64,000 bases of DNA from JABMQF01 sp964563755 (lineage in GTDB: Archaea > Nanobdellota > Nanobdellia > Woesearchaeales > UBA11576), in the NCBI GenBank assembly GCA_964563755.1, contig CAZLYC010000005.1, positions 1 to 64,000 of the forward strand, read 5' to 3'. Every line of letters starts with the position of its first letter. The first letter of the stretch is position 1. The notes beneath the pieces are model-generated. The model had not been told where the DNA came from, made no database searches, and saw nothing but the letters and a program-made list of their open reading frames with translations. Positions 1 to 7,753 of the stretch are shown piece after piece. The position numbers were made by a program, and so were the translations under genes.

Positions 1-57
1 CTGGATTCTGCAAAAAAGGAGCTTGAGCAGGCTAAGAAGGAGCTTGAAAATACCTAG
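1..57 (+). CDS. C-terminal end of a coiled-coil protein (partial)
   Basis: Nineteen codons of an open frame enter from the left edge and end at TAG (55-57). The visible tail is a K/E/L-rich heptad-like stretch (KKELEQAKKELEN), which suggests a coiled coil. The next open frame, starting at TTG 61, is in exactly the same frame, separated only by the TAG and one ATT codon, and has no Shine-Dalgarno site. The two may therefore be halves of one gene interrupted by an amber codon. No function can be assigned. Confidence 0.5.
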   Translation: MDSAKKELEQAKKELENT

Positions 58-60
58 ATT

Positions 61-438
61 TTGGTCAAAAATCACGAAAAATTGGCAAAAAGTGAGACTT
101 CACAGCCTATTTTGGCACCTCAACCAATGGTACAGCCAGCCCAACCGGTTATTCAGCAGGTGAGTTTTCCCACATCAAGCTTCCAAAGGCAGATACTTTC
201 AAGGGTCATGCATAACAGGAAAGGGTATGTGCTTAAGATGATAACTGACCTGATTAGTGAGAATAAGTTCTCTACAAGGGAGTTAGAGGATATTGTTGTC
301 AACGAAAAGCAGCTTTGCGGCAGGACATCCTTTTTCGCATACCTTAAGGAATTGAAGCTTAAAGGCCGTATAAACTATGCTGAGATAGATGATAGGGTTA
401 TTTTAGTGAGTACTGATTCCCAGCAGAGGCTTCAGTGA
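61..438 (+). CDS. winged-helix-like protein, possible 3' half of an interrupted gene
   Basis: 125 residues if read from TTG 61. The N-terminal third (about residues 1-40) is low-complexity and rich in Q, P and A. The C-terminal part (about 40-120) is predicted to be helical, with a winged-helix-like arrangement: helices around FQRQILSRVM and KFSTRELEDIVV, then YLKELKLKGRI and a short hairpin ending DRVILV. No ribosome-binding site or TATA box precedes TTG 61, and the frame is continuous with the coiled-coil frame ending at 57. Start and intactness are therefore uncertain. The protein could be a DNA-binding regulator with an upstream coiled coil; this is inference from fold-like features only. 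Confidence 0.5.
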   Translation: MVKNHEKLAKSETSQPILAPQPMVQPAQPVIQQVSFPTSSFQRQILSRVMHNRKGYVLKMITDLISENKFSTRELEDIVVNEKQLCGRTSFFAYLKELKLKGRINYAEIDDRVILVSTDSQQRLQ

Positions 439-517
439 GACAGACCTGATTTTGGTTACATAGTTATATCAAAAGATTATAAAAGTGAGAGTTAAGTGAG
501 TTTTGGTGAGTGTGTTT

Positions 518-3190
518 ATGGTTGACTTTGGAAGCGTACAATCAAAGTGGCAGAAGAAGTGGGATGAGTCCAAGATTTTCAGGTCTTCTGAAGACTCCAA
601 GAAGAAGAAATTCTACTGCCTTGAGATGTTCCCTTATCCTAGCGCGAGTTTCCTCCATATGGGTCACGTCAGGAACTATTCTATGGGAGACGCAATAGCT
701 AGGTTCAAGCGAATGACTGGTTTTAATGTTCTCTATCCGATGGGCTATGATGCGTTCGGTCTTCCTGCTGAGAACGCGGCGATAAAGGACTGCACGCATC
801 CGAAAAAGTATACTGATAGCGCGATAATGAACATAACCAAGCTCATGAAAGAGCTCGGCCTTAGCTATGATTGGGATCGCACATTATCTACGCATCTGCC
901 TGAATATTATCGCTGGAACCAGTGGTTTTTCCTGCAGTTCCTGAAAGAAGGTCTCGCTTATCGAAAGAAAGCTCCTGTTAATTGGTGCACTAGTTGTAAT
1001 ACTGTCCTTGCGAACGAGGAAGTCGAGGATGGCAAGTGCTGGAGATGCAAGTCAGAAGTTGAAGTCCGCCCTTTGGAGCAGTGGTTCCTAAGGAGCACAA
1101 AGTATGCTGATGAATTGCTTCATTGCCTTGATGGTCTTGGCTGGTCTGACAGGCTCAAGAAGATGCAGGAGAATTGGATTGGTAAGAGCAAAGGAACGTT
1201 GGTTGATTTCAAGCTCAAGGATTCCAAAGAAATAGTCCAGATATTTACTACAAGGCCTGACACTCTTTTTGGAGTTACGTTCATCACATTCGCTCCAGAG
1301 CATCCTAAGGTCATGGAGCTCGTCAAAGGCACAGAGTATGAGACTCCTGTCCGTGATTTTATCAAGAAGGTCGTGATTGATGAGAAGTTCTCAAGGACTG
1401 ATGAGTCTGCGGAGAAAGAGGGCATGTTCATAGGCAAGTATGTCATTAATCCTGTGACAAAACAGGAAGTGCCTATCTACATAGGAAATTTTGTGCTTCT
1501 TGAATATGGCACTGGTGCTGTTATGGCCGTGCCAGCTCATGACCAGCGCGACTTTGAGTTCGCGAAGAAATATGGCATTCCGATTAAGGTTGTTATTTCT
1601 CCTGAAGAGTATACTCTTGATCCTGTTAAGATGTCACGTGCTTATGTTGAAGAGGGAACTCTTGTCAACTCAGGCAGTTTTGATGGGCTTCATAATCTTG
1701 AGGCTATTGATGAGATAACAAAGCACCTTGAGAAGAATAAGTTAGGTTGTGAAACTGTTCAGTACAAGCTGCGTGACTGGCTCATCTCAAGGCAGAGGTA
1801 TTGGGGCACACCATTCCCTATTGTCTATTGCGACAAATGTGGCGTTGTTCCTGTTCCTGAGTCCGAGCTTCCTGTGAAGCTGCCAGAGGATGTTGTTTTC
1901 AGTTCAAAAGAGAACGTACTTGCGAAGCTTGATTCGTTTGTCAATACTAAGTGTCCGAAGTGCGGCGGAAAAGGAAGGCGTGAGACAGATACCATGGCAA
2001 CATTTGTCGATTCTGCGTGGTATTATCTTAGGTATTGCTCTCCTCATTATCATAAAGGGCCGTTTGACCCGAAGGCAGTCAAGTATTGGATGCCTGTCGA
2101 CCAGTATGTTGGCGGTACTGAGCATGCTGTCGGTCATCTTATCTATGCGAGGTTCTTCACAAAGGCCTTGCGTGACCTTGGTATTCTTGAGTTTGACGAG
2201 CCTTTCAGGAACCTTTTCAATCAGGGCATAGTTTACAAGGACGGCCATAAGATGAGCAAGAGCTTTGGGAATGTAATTACGCAGGCAGAGATTTCATCGA
2301 AGTACGGAATTGATACTGCCCGTGTTTTCCTTTTGTTCGTTGCCTCTCCTGACAAGGAGATTGAGTGGTCTGATGAAGGCATCGAGGGCTCTTTTAGGTT
2401 TGTCAAGAAGTTCTATTCCTTGTTTGAGGATGCGCACGAGTCTGTAGATTCGATAAAGGACAAGATTGTGCTTAGTAAGGTTCATTCTGCTGTGAAGTCT
2501 GTGACTGAAAGCATCGATTCTTTCAAGCTCAACAATGCGATAATAACTATAATGGATCTTGTTTCCGTGATTTCAAAGCATCGTGAGCATCTTGGTAAGG
2601 CAGCTCATGAAGAGGCGCTTGAAAAGCTTTGCCTGATTGCAAGTCCGTTCATACCTCATACTGCTGAGGAGTGCTGGGAGCTTCTTGGAAAGGAGCCTTT
2701 TGTCTCGGTACACGCGTGGCCTAAGCCGGATGAGACTAAGATAGATGCGAGGGCCGAGTTCCTTGAGTCTGTTTTCGATTCAACGATAGCTGATGTCAGG
2801 AATGTGCTTGGGCTTGTCAAGATTGCTTCGCCAAAAAAAGTGTCTTTGTTTGTAGCTGATGACTGGAAGTATCTTTTCTTCCTTAAGCTCAAGGAGGAGA
2901 TTGGAAAAACAAGGGATCCTGGTTCTGTTTTGAAGATTTTCATGCAGGATGTGAAGTTCAGGGCTCATGGCAAGGAGATAAGCTCTTTAGTTCCTAAGGT
3001 CCTGAAGGATACGAGCAAGATTCCTGTTGTTGTTCTTGATTCTAAGCACGAGTTCGACTTCCTTAAGTCCTGCTCTGCTCTGCTTGAGAAAGAGCTAGGT
3101 TGTCAAGTTGACATCCAGCTTGAAGCGAAGACTGACCTTGCAAAGGCAAGGCAGGCGATGCCAGGCAAGCCAGCAATACTTGTAGAATAA
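518..3190 (+). CDS. leuS: leucyl-tRNA synthetase, bacterial type
   Basis: Class I synthetase that charges tRNA-Leu with leucine and edits mischarged products. Seen: HIGH motif as HMGH at about residues 47-50; zinc-1 cysteines near 157 (CTSC) and 172 (CWRC); editing-domain motif TTRPDTLFG near 244; KMSKS at about 578-582 (HKMSKSFGN); C-terminal anticodon-binding region. The zinc-1 module comes before the CP1 editing domain and the wording around both matches bacterial LeuRS, not the archaeal/eukaryal form. ATG 518 is chosen because GGTGAG lies 7 nt upstream, although the frame is open to TTG 503. A TATA-like ATTATAAAAG sits at 476-485. Length (890 aa) is slightly above the bacterial norm. A structured repeat element follows the stop by 11 nt. 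Confidence 0.95.
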   Translation: MVDFGSVQSKWQKKWDESKIFRSSEDSKKKKFYCLEMFPYPSASFLHMGHVRNYSMGDAIARFKRMTGFNVLYPMGYDAFGLPAENAAIKDCTHPKKYTDSAIMNITKLMKELGLSYDWDRTLSTHLPEYYRWNQWFFLQFLKEGLAYRKKAPVNWCTSCNTVLANEEVEDGKCWRCKSEVEVRPLEQWFLRSTKYADELLHCLDGLGWSDRLKKMQENWIGKSKGTLVDFKLKDSKEIVQIFTTRPDTLFGVTFITFAPEHPKVMELVKGTEYETPVRDFIKKVVIDEKFSRTDESAEKEGMFIGKYVINPVTKQEVPIYIGNFVLLEYGTGAVMAVPAHDQRDFEFAKKYGIPIKVVISPEEYTLDPVKMSRAYVEEGTLVNSGSFDGLHNLEAIDEITKHLEKNKLGCETVQYKLRDWLISRQRYWGTPFPIVYCDKCGVVPVPESELPVKLPEDVVFSSKENVLAKLDSFVNTKCPKCGGKGRRETDTMATFVDSAWYYLRYCSPHYHKGPFDPKAVKYWMPVDQYVGGTEHAVGHLIYARFFTKALRDLGILEFDEPFRNLFNQGIVYKDGHKMSKSFGNVITQAEISSKYGIDTARVFLLFVASPDKEIEWSDEGIEGSFRFVKKFYSLFEDAHESVDSIKDKIVLSKVHSAVKSVTESIDSFKLNNAIITIMDLVSVISKHREHLGKAAHEEALEKLCLIASPFIPHTAEECWELLGKEPFVSVHAWPKPDETKIDARAEFLESVFDSTIADVRNVLGLVKIASPKKVSLFVADDWKYLFFLKLKEEIGKTRDPGSVLKIFMQDVKFRAHGKEISSLVPKVLKDTSKIPVVVLDSKHEFDFLKSCSALLEKELGCQVDIQLEAKTDLAKARQAMPGKPAILVE

Positions 3191-3201
3191 GCAGCAAATT
3201 A

Positions 3202-3292
3202 AATGCCGCCTAGCGAGCATCGTTCGTATATTCTATTGATATTGCAGTTGGGCAAACATCAACAGAAACATATTCAATGCGAGCGCGGCATT
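3202..3292 (+). ncRNA. double-GCGAGC structured element, copy A1
   Basis: Lies 11 nt after the leuS stop. Terminal stem AATGCCGC (3202-3209) with GCGGCATT (3285-3292), perfect 8 bp. A CTA bulge follows, then GCGAGC (3213-3218), which can pair with GCGAGC (3279-3284) as G-C, C-G, two tandem G-A, G-C, C-G. Inside is a hairpin TTGC-AGTTGG-GCAA, extended by TTGAT/ATCAA. Five related copies occur in this window. Whether it acts as RNA or DNA is inferred from compensatory changes between copies. Confidence 0.7.
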
Positions 3293-3308
3293 GCACCAAT
3301 CTAGAACT

Positions 3309-3920
3309 CTACGGCAACCTTCTTAGCTGTCTTATGAGATAGCTTTCGTTGTCTTCTTTGAGATTTTCCTTTATGTCTTTCTTCTTTTCTTCTTTTTTTG
3401 GCTCGTTCTTGGCTGCCTCTTTTGGCGTCTCTTTCTTTTCGTCTTGTTTCGTCTCTAGTTTCTGCGCTTTTGGCTTGTCAAGGTCTATGACTTCCTTGGT
3501 TTTCTTGATGCCTATCATGTCGCACTTGTCTTTTATCTTGCCTTGGACTGATTTTATCTCCTCTTCGTCTGCTTGCATGGGTTTCCATAGGAAATTGATG
3601 TCGTCTCCGCTCTTTCTAGCAATCACATCTATGTGGAAATGGCCTGATTCTTTTATCATGCTGCCTGTGTTTGCTATTATGTTCGTTCCATGTGCCTCAA
3701 GTCCCTCAAACAGGGTTGATGCAGCAAAGCTTGCTGCGTAGAAAAGCTTTGAAATCTCTTCATCCTCTATCTGCTGGATGTTGATGTGATGCTTTTTTGG
3801 TATTATCTGCAGGTGTCCGGCACAAAGTGTCTTCTCAGGTACTACTATCAGCATAGTTTCATCTTCATAGACTAAGTTTTTCTTGCTCTGCAGTGTTTCA
3901 CAGTATTTGCATTCACTCAT
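3309..3920 (-). CDS. HIT-family protein with charged C-terminal tail
   Basis: 203 residues. The N-terminal ~125 form a histidine-triad fold: CKYC near residue 4, LVYEDE, then the HIT strand HFHIDVIAR around 92-100. The family motif is H-x-H-x-H; here the first and middle (nucleophile) His are kept but the third is Asp. HIT proteins bind nucleotides and often hydrolyse nucleoside phosphoramidates or dinucleotides. Residues ~145-190 are a Lys/Glu-rich low-complexity tail. The ATG overlaps the end of the preceding HIT gene by 4 nt (ATGA), so the two are probably co-translated. The partner has the complementary defect, a missing middle His, which suggests a heterodimer. Confidence 0.85.
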   Translation of the reverse strand: MSECKYCETLQSKKNLVYEDETMLIVVPEKTLCAGHLQIIPKKHHINIQQIEDEEISKLFYAASFAASTLFEGLEAHGTNIIANTGSMIKESGHFHIDVIARKSGDDINFLWKPMQADEEEIKSVQGKIKDKCDMIGIKKTKEVIDLDKPKAQKLETKQDEKKETPKEAAKNEPKKEEKKKDIKENLKEDNESYLIRQLRRLP

Positions 3921-4636
3921 TTTTTGATTATCTCATCGACGCTCGCTGGCTTTTTCGGGACTTTTTTCTTGATTTCGTTCATCACTTCATCTATGTCAAT
4001 GTTCTTGAACACCCTGCTCAGCTGCGGGTGCTGTCTTGCCATCTCCTTGAACTGCTCAGTATTGCTGATTATCATGTGTTTCATCTGAGGATTCGTTTCT
4101 ATTATCTTGACAATCTGTTCTTTTGTCATGGTTTCAAGATAAGCCTGGCCTGAACTGCCGAAATGCCTTGCAAGAGTAGAATTAAGCTGCGGTTTGAGCT
4201 TGTCTATTGTCTTTTTTACATCTTCATCATTAGCTTTCTTTCCACCTATATTTAGCATATCGAGTCCGTCATTTCCCTCTCTTGGTATTATGTGCAGCAT
4301 GAAGTGGTTGCTTTGCTGGCCTGCAGCAGCGCCGTTCGCTATGAACATCGTGGTCTCTTTGCATAGAAGCGCCTCTTTGACGCACCTGTCTACCTCTCTC
4401 ATCTTGTTGAAAAGATGCCCGAACGCGTCTTTGGGTATCAGTGGCATTATCGGGTAATGTTCTTTTGGCATGAAAAGGATGTGGCCTTTAGAAGCAGGGT
4501 TTATGTCAAGTATACCTATGACTAGTTTGTCCTCGTAGACTTTCTTGGAAGGTATCTTTCCAGCGATTATCTGGCAGAATATGCATTGCTCTTTCTGCTG
4601 GTCGATCATCTTCTGTTGTTCAGGATTTAGTTGCAT
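3917..4636 (-). CDS. HIT-family protein lacking the catalytic histidine
   Basis: 239 residues. The HIT domain covers about residues 15-140: CIFC zinc-type pair at 18-21, KVYEDKLVIGILD, KGHILFMPKEHYP, then QQSNHFMLHIIPRE. In the last motif the middle His of H-x-H-x-H is Met (H-F-M-L-H), so the usual nucleophile is absent and enzyme activity is doubtful. Residues ~150-239 are an extra helical domain (PQLNSTLARHFG to the C-terminus) with no recognised family. The upstream minus-strand sequence has a TATA-like TTTTTATAAC near 4655-4664. This is the first gene of a two-gene unit with the following HIT gene. Confidence 0.85.
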   Translation of the reverse strand: MQLNPEQQKMIDQQKEQCIFCQIIAGKIPSKKVYEDKLVIGILDINPASKGHILFMPKEHYPIMPLIPKDAFGHLFNKMREVDRCVKEALLCKETTMFIANGAAAGQQSNHFMLHIIPREGNDGLDMLNIGGKKANDEDVKKTIDKLKPQLNSTLARHFGSSGQAYLETMTKEQIVKIIETNPQMKHMIISNTEQFKEMARQHPQLSRVFKNIDIDEVMNEIKKKVPKKPASVDEIIKK

Positions 4637-4687
4637 AAGAGAAAAAAGAAAAAATTGTTATAAAAATGTTTGCCTGGTTTAATCGAT

Positions 4688-5557
4688 TTATTCTGCAGTA
4701 GGCACCAATATGGTGTATGGTTGTATGGGATTATCTATCCTGGATACAAGGAACCCATCGACTCTCTTTACATCGCAGCTCTTTGGGAGCTTCACCGAGT
4801 TGCCTACTATTACCAGCTGGCCATCCATGTGGTGAGGGCTTTCAAGCTTTTCTATTGCATAGTCGCCATGCCTTTCGCCAGGTTTGTTTATGCTGTTTAG
4901 GTGGCTGTTGAGGTCAGTCACTTGCACCTCTACCTCGAGGCCTCTCATTGCGCGGTTTCCGTTCTCGTATATGAGGTTAAGGTGGTCTGAAGTGTAGCCG
5001 TTGCTCTTCCTGTGCTGGCCATAATGTTCCAATCTCAGGAATGGTAGTTCAAGCACTTTCTTGACAGCTTTCTGTACATCTGCCGCATCTTTGACAACTA
5101 CTTCGAAACCCATTATATCTCCTACCATAAGCTTGTGGTTGTCGTGGAATTCTGAGACACGTCCGAAATATACTGCTTTTCTTGGAACTTTCTCTGCTAT
5201 GCTATCTGGGTGTTTCACTCTTGCCTTTATCTTGACTATGTCTGAGGCTTGGTCAAGGTTGTTGTATACCTGCACCCTTCCGTCCTGGACAGTATAATGC
5301 GAGAGGCTGTGTTCCTGGAAAGTCACAAGGTAGTTTGGGCAGAGCTTTGGAAGCACTTTGCCTAGCATTTCCTCTAGGTAGTTGTGGTTCCTTTCTACCA
5401 GGACTACTTGCTTTCCTGTCTCAAGGAAGCCTAGCTGTGTGTCTGCTTTCACTATGGCGTCCATCAGCTGACCAGTCCGTAGACTGTTCATGTTGCTGAC
5501 TACGTCTGTCCTTGCGGTTCCGACCTTTGTTTCTAGGTTCTGGGGGATTTCTTGCAT
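4688..5557 (-). CDS. RelA/SpoT-like nucleotidyltransferase-fold protein
   Basis: About 290 residues. The central and C-terminal region resembles the RelA/SpoT synthetase fold: GDIMGFEVVVKD (about 150-160), SNGYTSDHLNLIY (about 191-203), and LEVEVQVTDLNSHL with HGDYA (about 210-240). These correspond in order to the family's D-x-x-G-x-R, NGYQSLH and VEVQIRT...H segments. Family members make or sense (p)ppGpp, but key basic residues of classic synthetases are not obvious here, so activity is unproven. ATG 5557 is preferred because GGTG lies 9 nt upstream; GTG 5569 is also open. It is preceded by a long AT-rich region with a hairpin that may be a leader. Confidence 0.5.
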   Translation of the reverse strand: MQEIPQNLETKVGTARTDVVSNMNSLRTGQLMDAIVKADTQLGFLETGKQVVLVERNHNYLEEMLGKVLPKLCPNYLVTFQEHSLSHYTVQDGRVQVYNNLDQASDIVKIKARVKHPDSIAEKVPRKAVYFGRVSEFHDNHKLMVGDIMGFEVVVKDAADVQKAVKKVLELPFLRLEHYGQHRKSNGYTSDHLNLIYENGNRAMRGLEVEVQVTDLNSHLNSINKPGERHGDYAIEKLESPHHMDGQLVIVGNSVKLPKSCDVKRVDGFLVSRIDNPIQPYTILVPTAE

Positions 5558-5644
5558 TTCTCTCAACACCTGGATCCTCGTTCGTTTCTCCTTTGTTTTT
5601 TTTTCTTTTTTCTCTTGTTTTTTACGAGGTCCCTAGTCTATCTG

Positions 5645-5697
5645 CAAGGACTTTTGTTCTGCTAGAAGTTAGATAATCCAGCGCAACAAAGTCCTTG
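5645..5697 (-). repeat. long hairpin upstream of the RelA/SpoT-like gene
   Basis: An inverted repeat with arms CAAGGACTTTTGTT (5645-5658) and AACAAAGTCCTTG (5685-5697): 13 bp with one bulged base, and GCT/AGC pairing further in. It lies in the 300+ nt gap between the RelA/SpoT-like gene and SRP RNA, about 90 nt before that gene's start. If transcription starts from the TATA-like ATATATAAATATTT near 5846-5859 on the minus strand, the hairpin sits in a leader of roughly 270 nt. It could instead belong to a separate small RNA. Confidence 0.5.
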
Positions 5698-5851
5698 TCT
5701 TTTGACCAGGAGCCTTGTTAGCGCATGATTGGATATGTAATCTTAGTATTAAAAACAGCTCCAACTAGCGAAACGTCTACGTCCCTATTACAGTGTTCAG
5801 TCATTTTGCTATAGAGCATGTTAGTCACATAGCATGTCATAACAGATATAT

Positions 5852-5879
5852 AAATATTTCGTTTTTTCACGAAATATTT
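5852..5879. repeat. perfect 10-bp inverted repeat, AT-rich
   Basis: AAATATTTCG (5852-5861) and CGAAATATTT (5870-5879) around a T-rich 8-base loop. It overlaps the likely TATA region for the minus-strand RelA/SpoT-like gene, so it may be an operator or a promoter cruciform. The rest of 5880-5960 is AT-rich with no gene seen. Confidence 0.4.
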
Positions 5880-5961
5880 TATAAAATATAAAGACTTCTT
5901 TATAAATAAACGTGATATTTTCGGTTTTGTGGTTTTATTATTATTTTAGAAGGTAGTAAAA

Positions 5962-6240
5962 GCGGGCAAGCGCGCCTGAGGATGGAATCATACAAAACCT
6001 TGAGGTTTGACCTCGGCTTCTCCTCAACTCCGCTACCCTTAAAGCACCGGCCGCATCAGTTAGGGCTGCTATGTTCCCATCCTGACCCAGTTCCCGAAAT
6101 GGTTGGTCCATAAGGACAGAGTATCATTGTCCAAACCAAGACCGCAAAGCCCTGGATAATCCTCTCTTCAAGCTTCGGTCCCATCATGAAGTCGATTTAT
6201 GGTGACAGGAGACGACTAACCTCCCGGCCTAGCCTGCCCA
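5962..6240 (-). ncRNA. ffs: archaeal signal recognition particle RNA (7S)
   Basis: Read on the minus strand. The 5' region has GGGCAGGCTAGGCCGGGAGG, typical of the archaeal SRP RNA Alu domain. Helix 1 closes by pairing GGGCAGGC (revcomp of 6232-6239) with GCTTGCCC (revcomp of 5964-5971). The conserved S-domain helix 8 signature is present as GTCAGGATGGGAACATAGCA, followed by GCCCTAACTGATG: the SRP54-binding GTCAGG/GGAA/AGCAGC elements. Length of about 279 nt fits archaeal 7S RNA. Ends are set from helix 1 and may shift by a few bases. A TATA box lies 22-29 nt upstream. Confidence 0.93.
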
Positions 6241-6261
6241 TGCATCTCAAAACACATCTTT

Positions 6262-6269
6262 CTTTTAAA
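6262..6269 (-). promoter_or_regulatory. TATA box of the SRP RNA gene
   Basis: On the minus strand the sequence reads ATTTAAAAGA, placing a TATA element 22-29 nt before the inferred SRP RNA 5' end at 6240. This is the spacing expected for an archaeal promoter. Confidence 0.6.
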
Positions 6270-6307
6270 TGTTGTCACTGAGACAAACACAGTTAAAGTA
6301 ACAATCA

Positions 6308-6409
6308 GCACCGCCACCGCCTTGCGAGCTAACAATTATTCTATCAGATTAACGGTGTACTCAGACAAATATTCCCTATTTATGTAGAAGCGAGCGGCTG
6401 TGGCGGTGC
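6308..6409 (+). ncRNA. double-GCGAGC structured element, copy B1
   Basis: Terminal stem GCACCGCCAC (6308-6317) with GTGGCGGTGC (6400-6409), perfect 10 bp, then C/T mismatch and GCC/GGC. GCGAGC boxes at 6324-6329 and 6390-6395, 66 nt apart as in the A copies. The core differs from class A: instead of the AGTTGG hairpin it has ACGGTGTACTCA, shared exactly with copy B2, preceded by ATCAGAT. It lies between the 5' side of SRP RNA (opposite strand) and a small winged-helix gene. It is the only copy without a same-strand gene directly upstream. Confidence 0.65.
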
Positions 6410-6515
6410 GTTATAAAATTGTAATGTGCATAGCTGATTGACTACTAAACAAATAACCAAAAGCCTTTTTAATGTGCTTATTAATTACATCATCATACAT
6501 TTTGGTGATAATATC

Positions 6516-6776
6516 ATGGATCCAGATTCAAAGCACATACATTCCCCGACACTTAACACGATTCTTATGGTTGAAGCTGTGCTTGAGGACAATGAAGGAA
6601 GTTTCCTTTCGATACCTCAGCTGAAGGAAAAGCTTCCCAAGAAAGTGAATCACAATACTCTGATGCAGATCCTTGCGTATCTTGAGGAGAGCAATAAGAT
6701 TTCTGTGAGCCTCAAGGGAGTTACGTGGACTCATTCCATGAGCAGGAAGCTGCAGAGAATCGAGAGACAGGACTGA
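6516..6776 (+). CDS. small winged-helix protein
   Basis: 86 residues from ATG 6516, chosen because GGTGAT (6504-6509) precedes it at good spacing; the frame is open further upstream to 6438 but without a better start. The sequence has the pattern of a winged-helix DNA-binding domain: LNTILMVEAVLEDN helix, SIPQLKEKLPKKVNHNTLMQILAYLEESNKI (helix-turn-helix, residues ~35-70), then a short wing ISVSLKGVTWTH. It is convergent with the presenilin-like gene, with only 12 nt between stops. Target genes are unknown. Confidence 0.75.
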   Translation: MDPDSKHIHSPTLNTILMVEAVLEDNEGSFLSIPQLKEKLPKKVNHNTLMQILAYLEESNKISVSLKGVTWTHSMSRKLQRIERQD

Positions 6777-6788
6777 TTGATTCTATTA

Positions 6789-7700
6789 TTATAGGAGCAG
6801 TATCAATCCATATCCTGCAAAGCATGCTGCGCTTAGGAAAGGCATCGCTGGATAGAACCTATCTTTCTTCGCATAATACAGAAGCAAGAAAAGTCCGATG
6901 GATGCCATGACAGGTATTATCATGACTTTTAGCATGCCGAACTGTTCCATGAGGACTCCTGCGAAAAGAAGCGGGAAACCTACATCCCCTCCTCCAAGTA
7001 TTGCGCTCTTGACTTCTTCTTTCTTTGCAGTTGTTGACTGCTTTGTGCCGGTTGAATGTTTTGGCAGGGTGTATGGTATTGCAAGTCCTGCGAAGACTTT
7101 TGATTCTGTCTGGAACTTCGCGAGCTTCACCATGTGCTTGCTCTGCCATACTGCTATCATATCATATACTGATATCACAAGAAGTATCAGCACAACAGAC
7201 TTGAAACTGAGTATCGGAACGAAGATTACTGCCAGGCCTCCATAGACAAATATCTCTGTGAAATTGTGGATTATGAAATTAGGCCGGTACACTTTCAGGA
7301 CAGATAGTATTATAGCAAAAGATGCTGCTGAATATATCGCGTTGTTTCCAAGAGGCGTCTTTTTCAGGAGAACATTGAATGCGATTGTCAGGCAGATTGT
7401 GACCGACATCAGGAACCATATCTTCCAGGTTCTGAATGCGTTGAATTTCCTGAGTATGAGGACAAGCGTTGTACCTATGAGTATCGCTACAACTATGAAC
7501 GCTACTATGTTCTGCGGTTTTGTCTTATCCAGGTCCGGCCTCTCCATGCCCATCGGAAGTCCGGAGTATGTCACATTTACATTGCCGCTCTCATCCACTG
7601 CCTTTTTTTCTATGCTTAGGTCAGTTATGATGAGTCCTATGACCTGCGCAAGGAAGAATACTGCAACAAGAACAAGGGTTATTGCAAGCGTATGTTTCAT
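6789..7700 (-). CDS. presenilin-like intramembrane aspartyl protease (A22 family)
   Basis: About 303 residues from ATG 7700 (the frame is open to 7766, but a TATA box at about 7722-7732 makes ATG 7700 a leaderless start). Seven to nine membrane segments are apparent. Catalytic signatures are present in order: YD in SVYDMIAVW, GxGD in LGGGDVGFPL, and a PAL-like YPAMPFLSA near the C-terminus. This matches archaeal presenilin homologues (PSH), which cleave transmembrane segments within the lipid bilayer. The large loop between the two Asp motifs carries a Lys/Thr-rich stretch (~residues 205-228). Substrates are unknown; possible roles are signal-peptide or membrane-protein turnover. Confidence 0.9.
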   Translation of the reverse strand: MKHTLAITLVLVAVFFLAQVIGLIITDLSIEKKAVDESGNVNVTYSGLPMGMERPDLDKTKPQNIVAFIVVAILIGTTLVLILRKFNAFRTWKIWFLMSVTICLTIAFNVLLKKTPLGNNAIYSAASFAIILSVLKVYRPNFIIHNFTEIFVYGGLAVIFVPILSFKSVVLILLVISVYDMIAVWQSKHMVKLAKFQTESKVFAGLAIPYTLPKHSTGTKQSTTAKKEEVKSAILGGGDVGFPLLFAGVLMEQFGMLKVMIIPVMASIGLFLLLYYAKKDRFYPAMPFLSAACFAGYGLILLL

Positions 7701-7724
7701 GGAGGTGTTATTTCGCCTAAACTT

Positions 7725-7732
7725 ATTTAAAT
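7725..7732. promoter_or_regulatory. shared palindromic TATA box for two divergent leaderless genes
   Basis: ATTTAAAT is a perfect palindrome whose centre is about 28 nt before ATG 7700 (minus strand) and about 26 nt before ATG 7754 (plus strand). Neither start has a Shine-Dalgarno site, so one element probably drives leaderless transcription in both directions. Confidence 0.55.
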
Positions 7733-7753
7733 CATTCGCTTTTACCAGTTCGT

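Noticed and set aside
503..517. Upstream TTG start for leuS
   Set aside because: GGTGAG at 505-510 is a ribosome-binding site for ATG 518 and would be inside the coding region if TTG 503 were used; the extra five residues match no LeuRS.
3349..3741. Long plus-strand open frame opposite the HIT gene
   Set aside because: It is the reverse of the Lys/Glu-rich tail (giving Ser/Phe-rich residues) with no ribosome-binding site; the HIT frame has clear family motifs.
5593..5624. T-rich tract as a terminator of a plus-strand gene
   Set aside because: No plus-strand gene ends nearby; on the minus strand the tract is purine-rich and lies just before the RelA/SpoT-like start.
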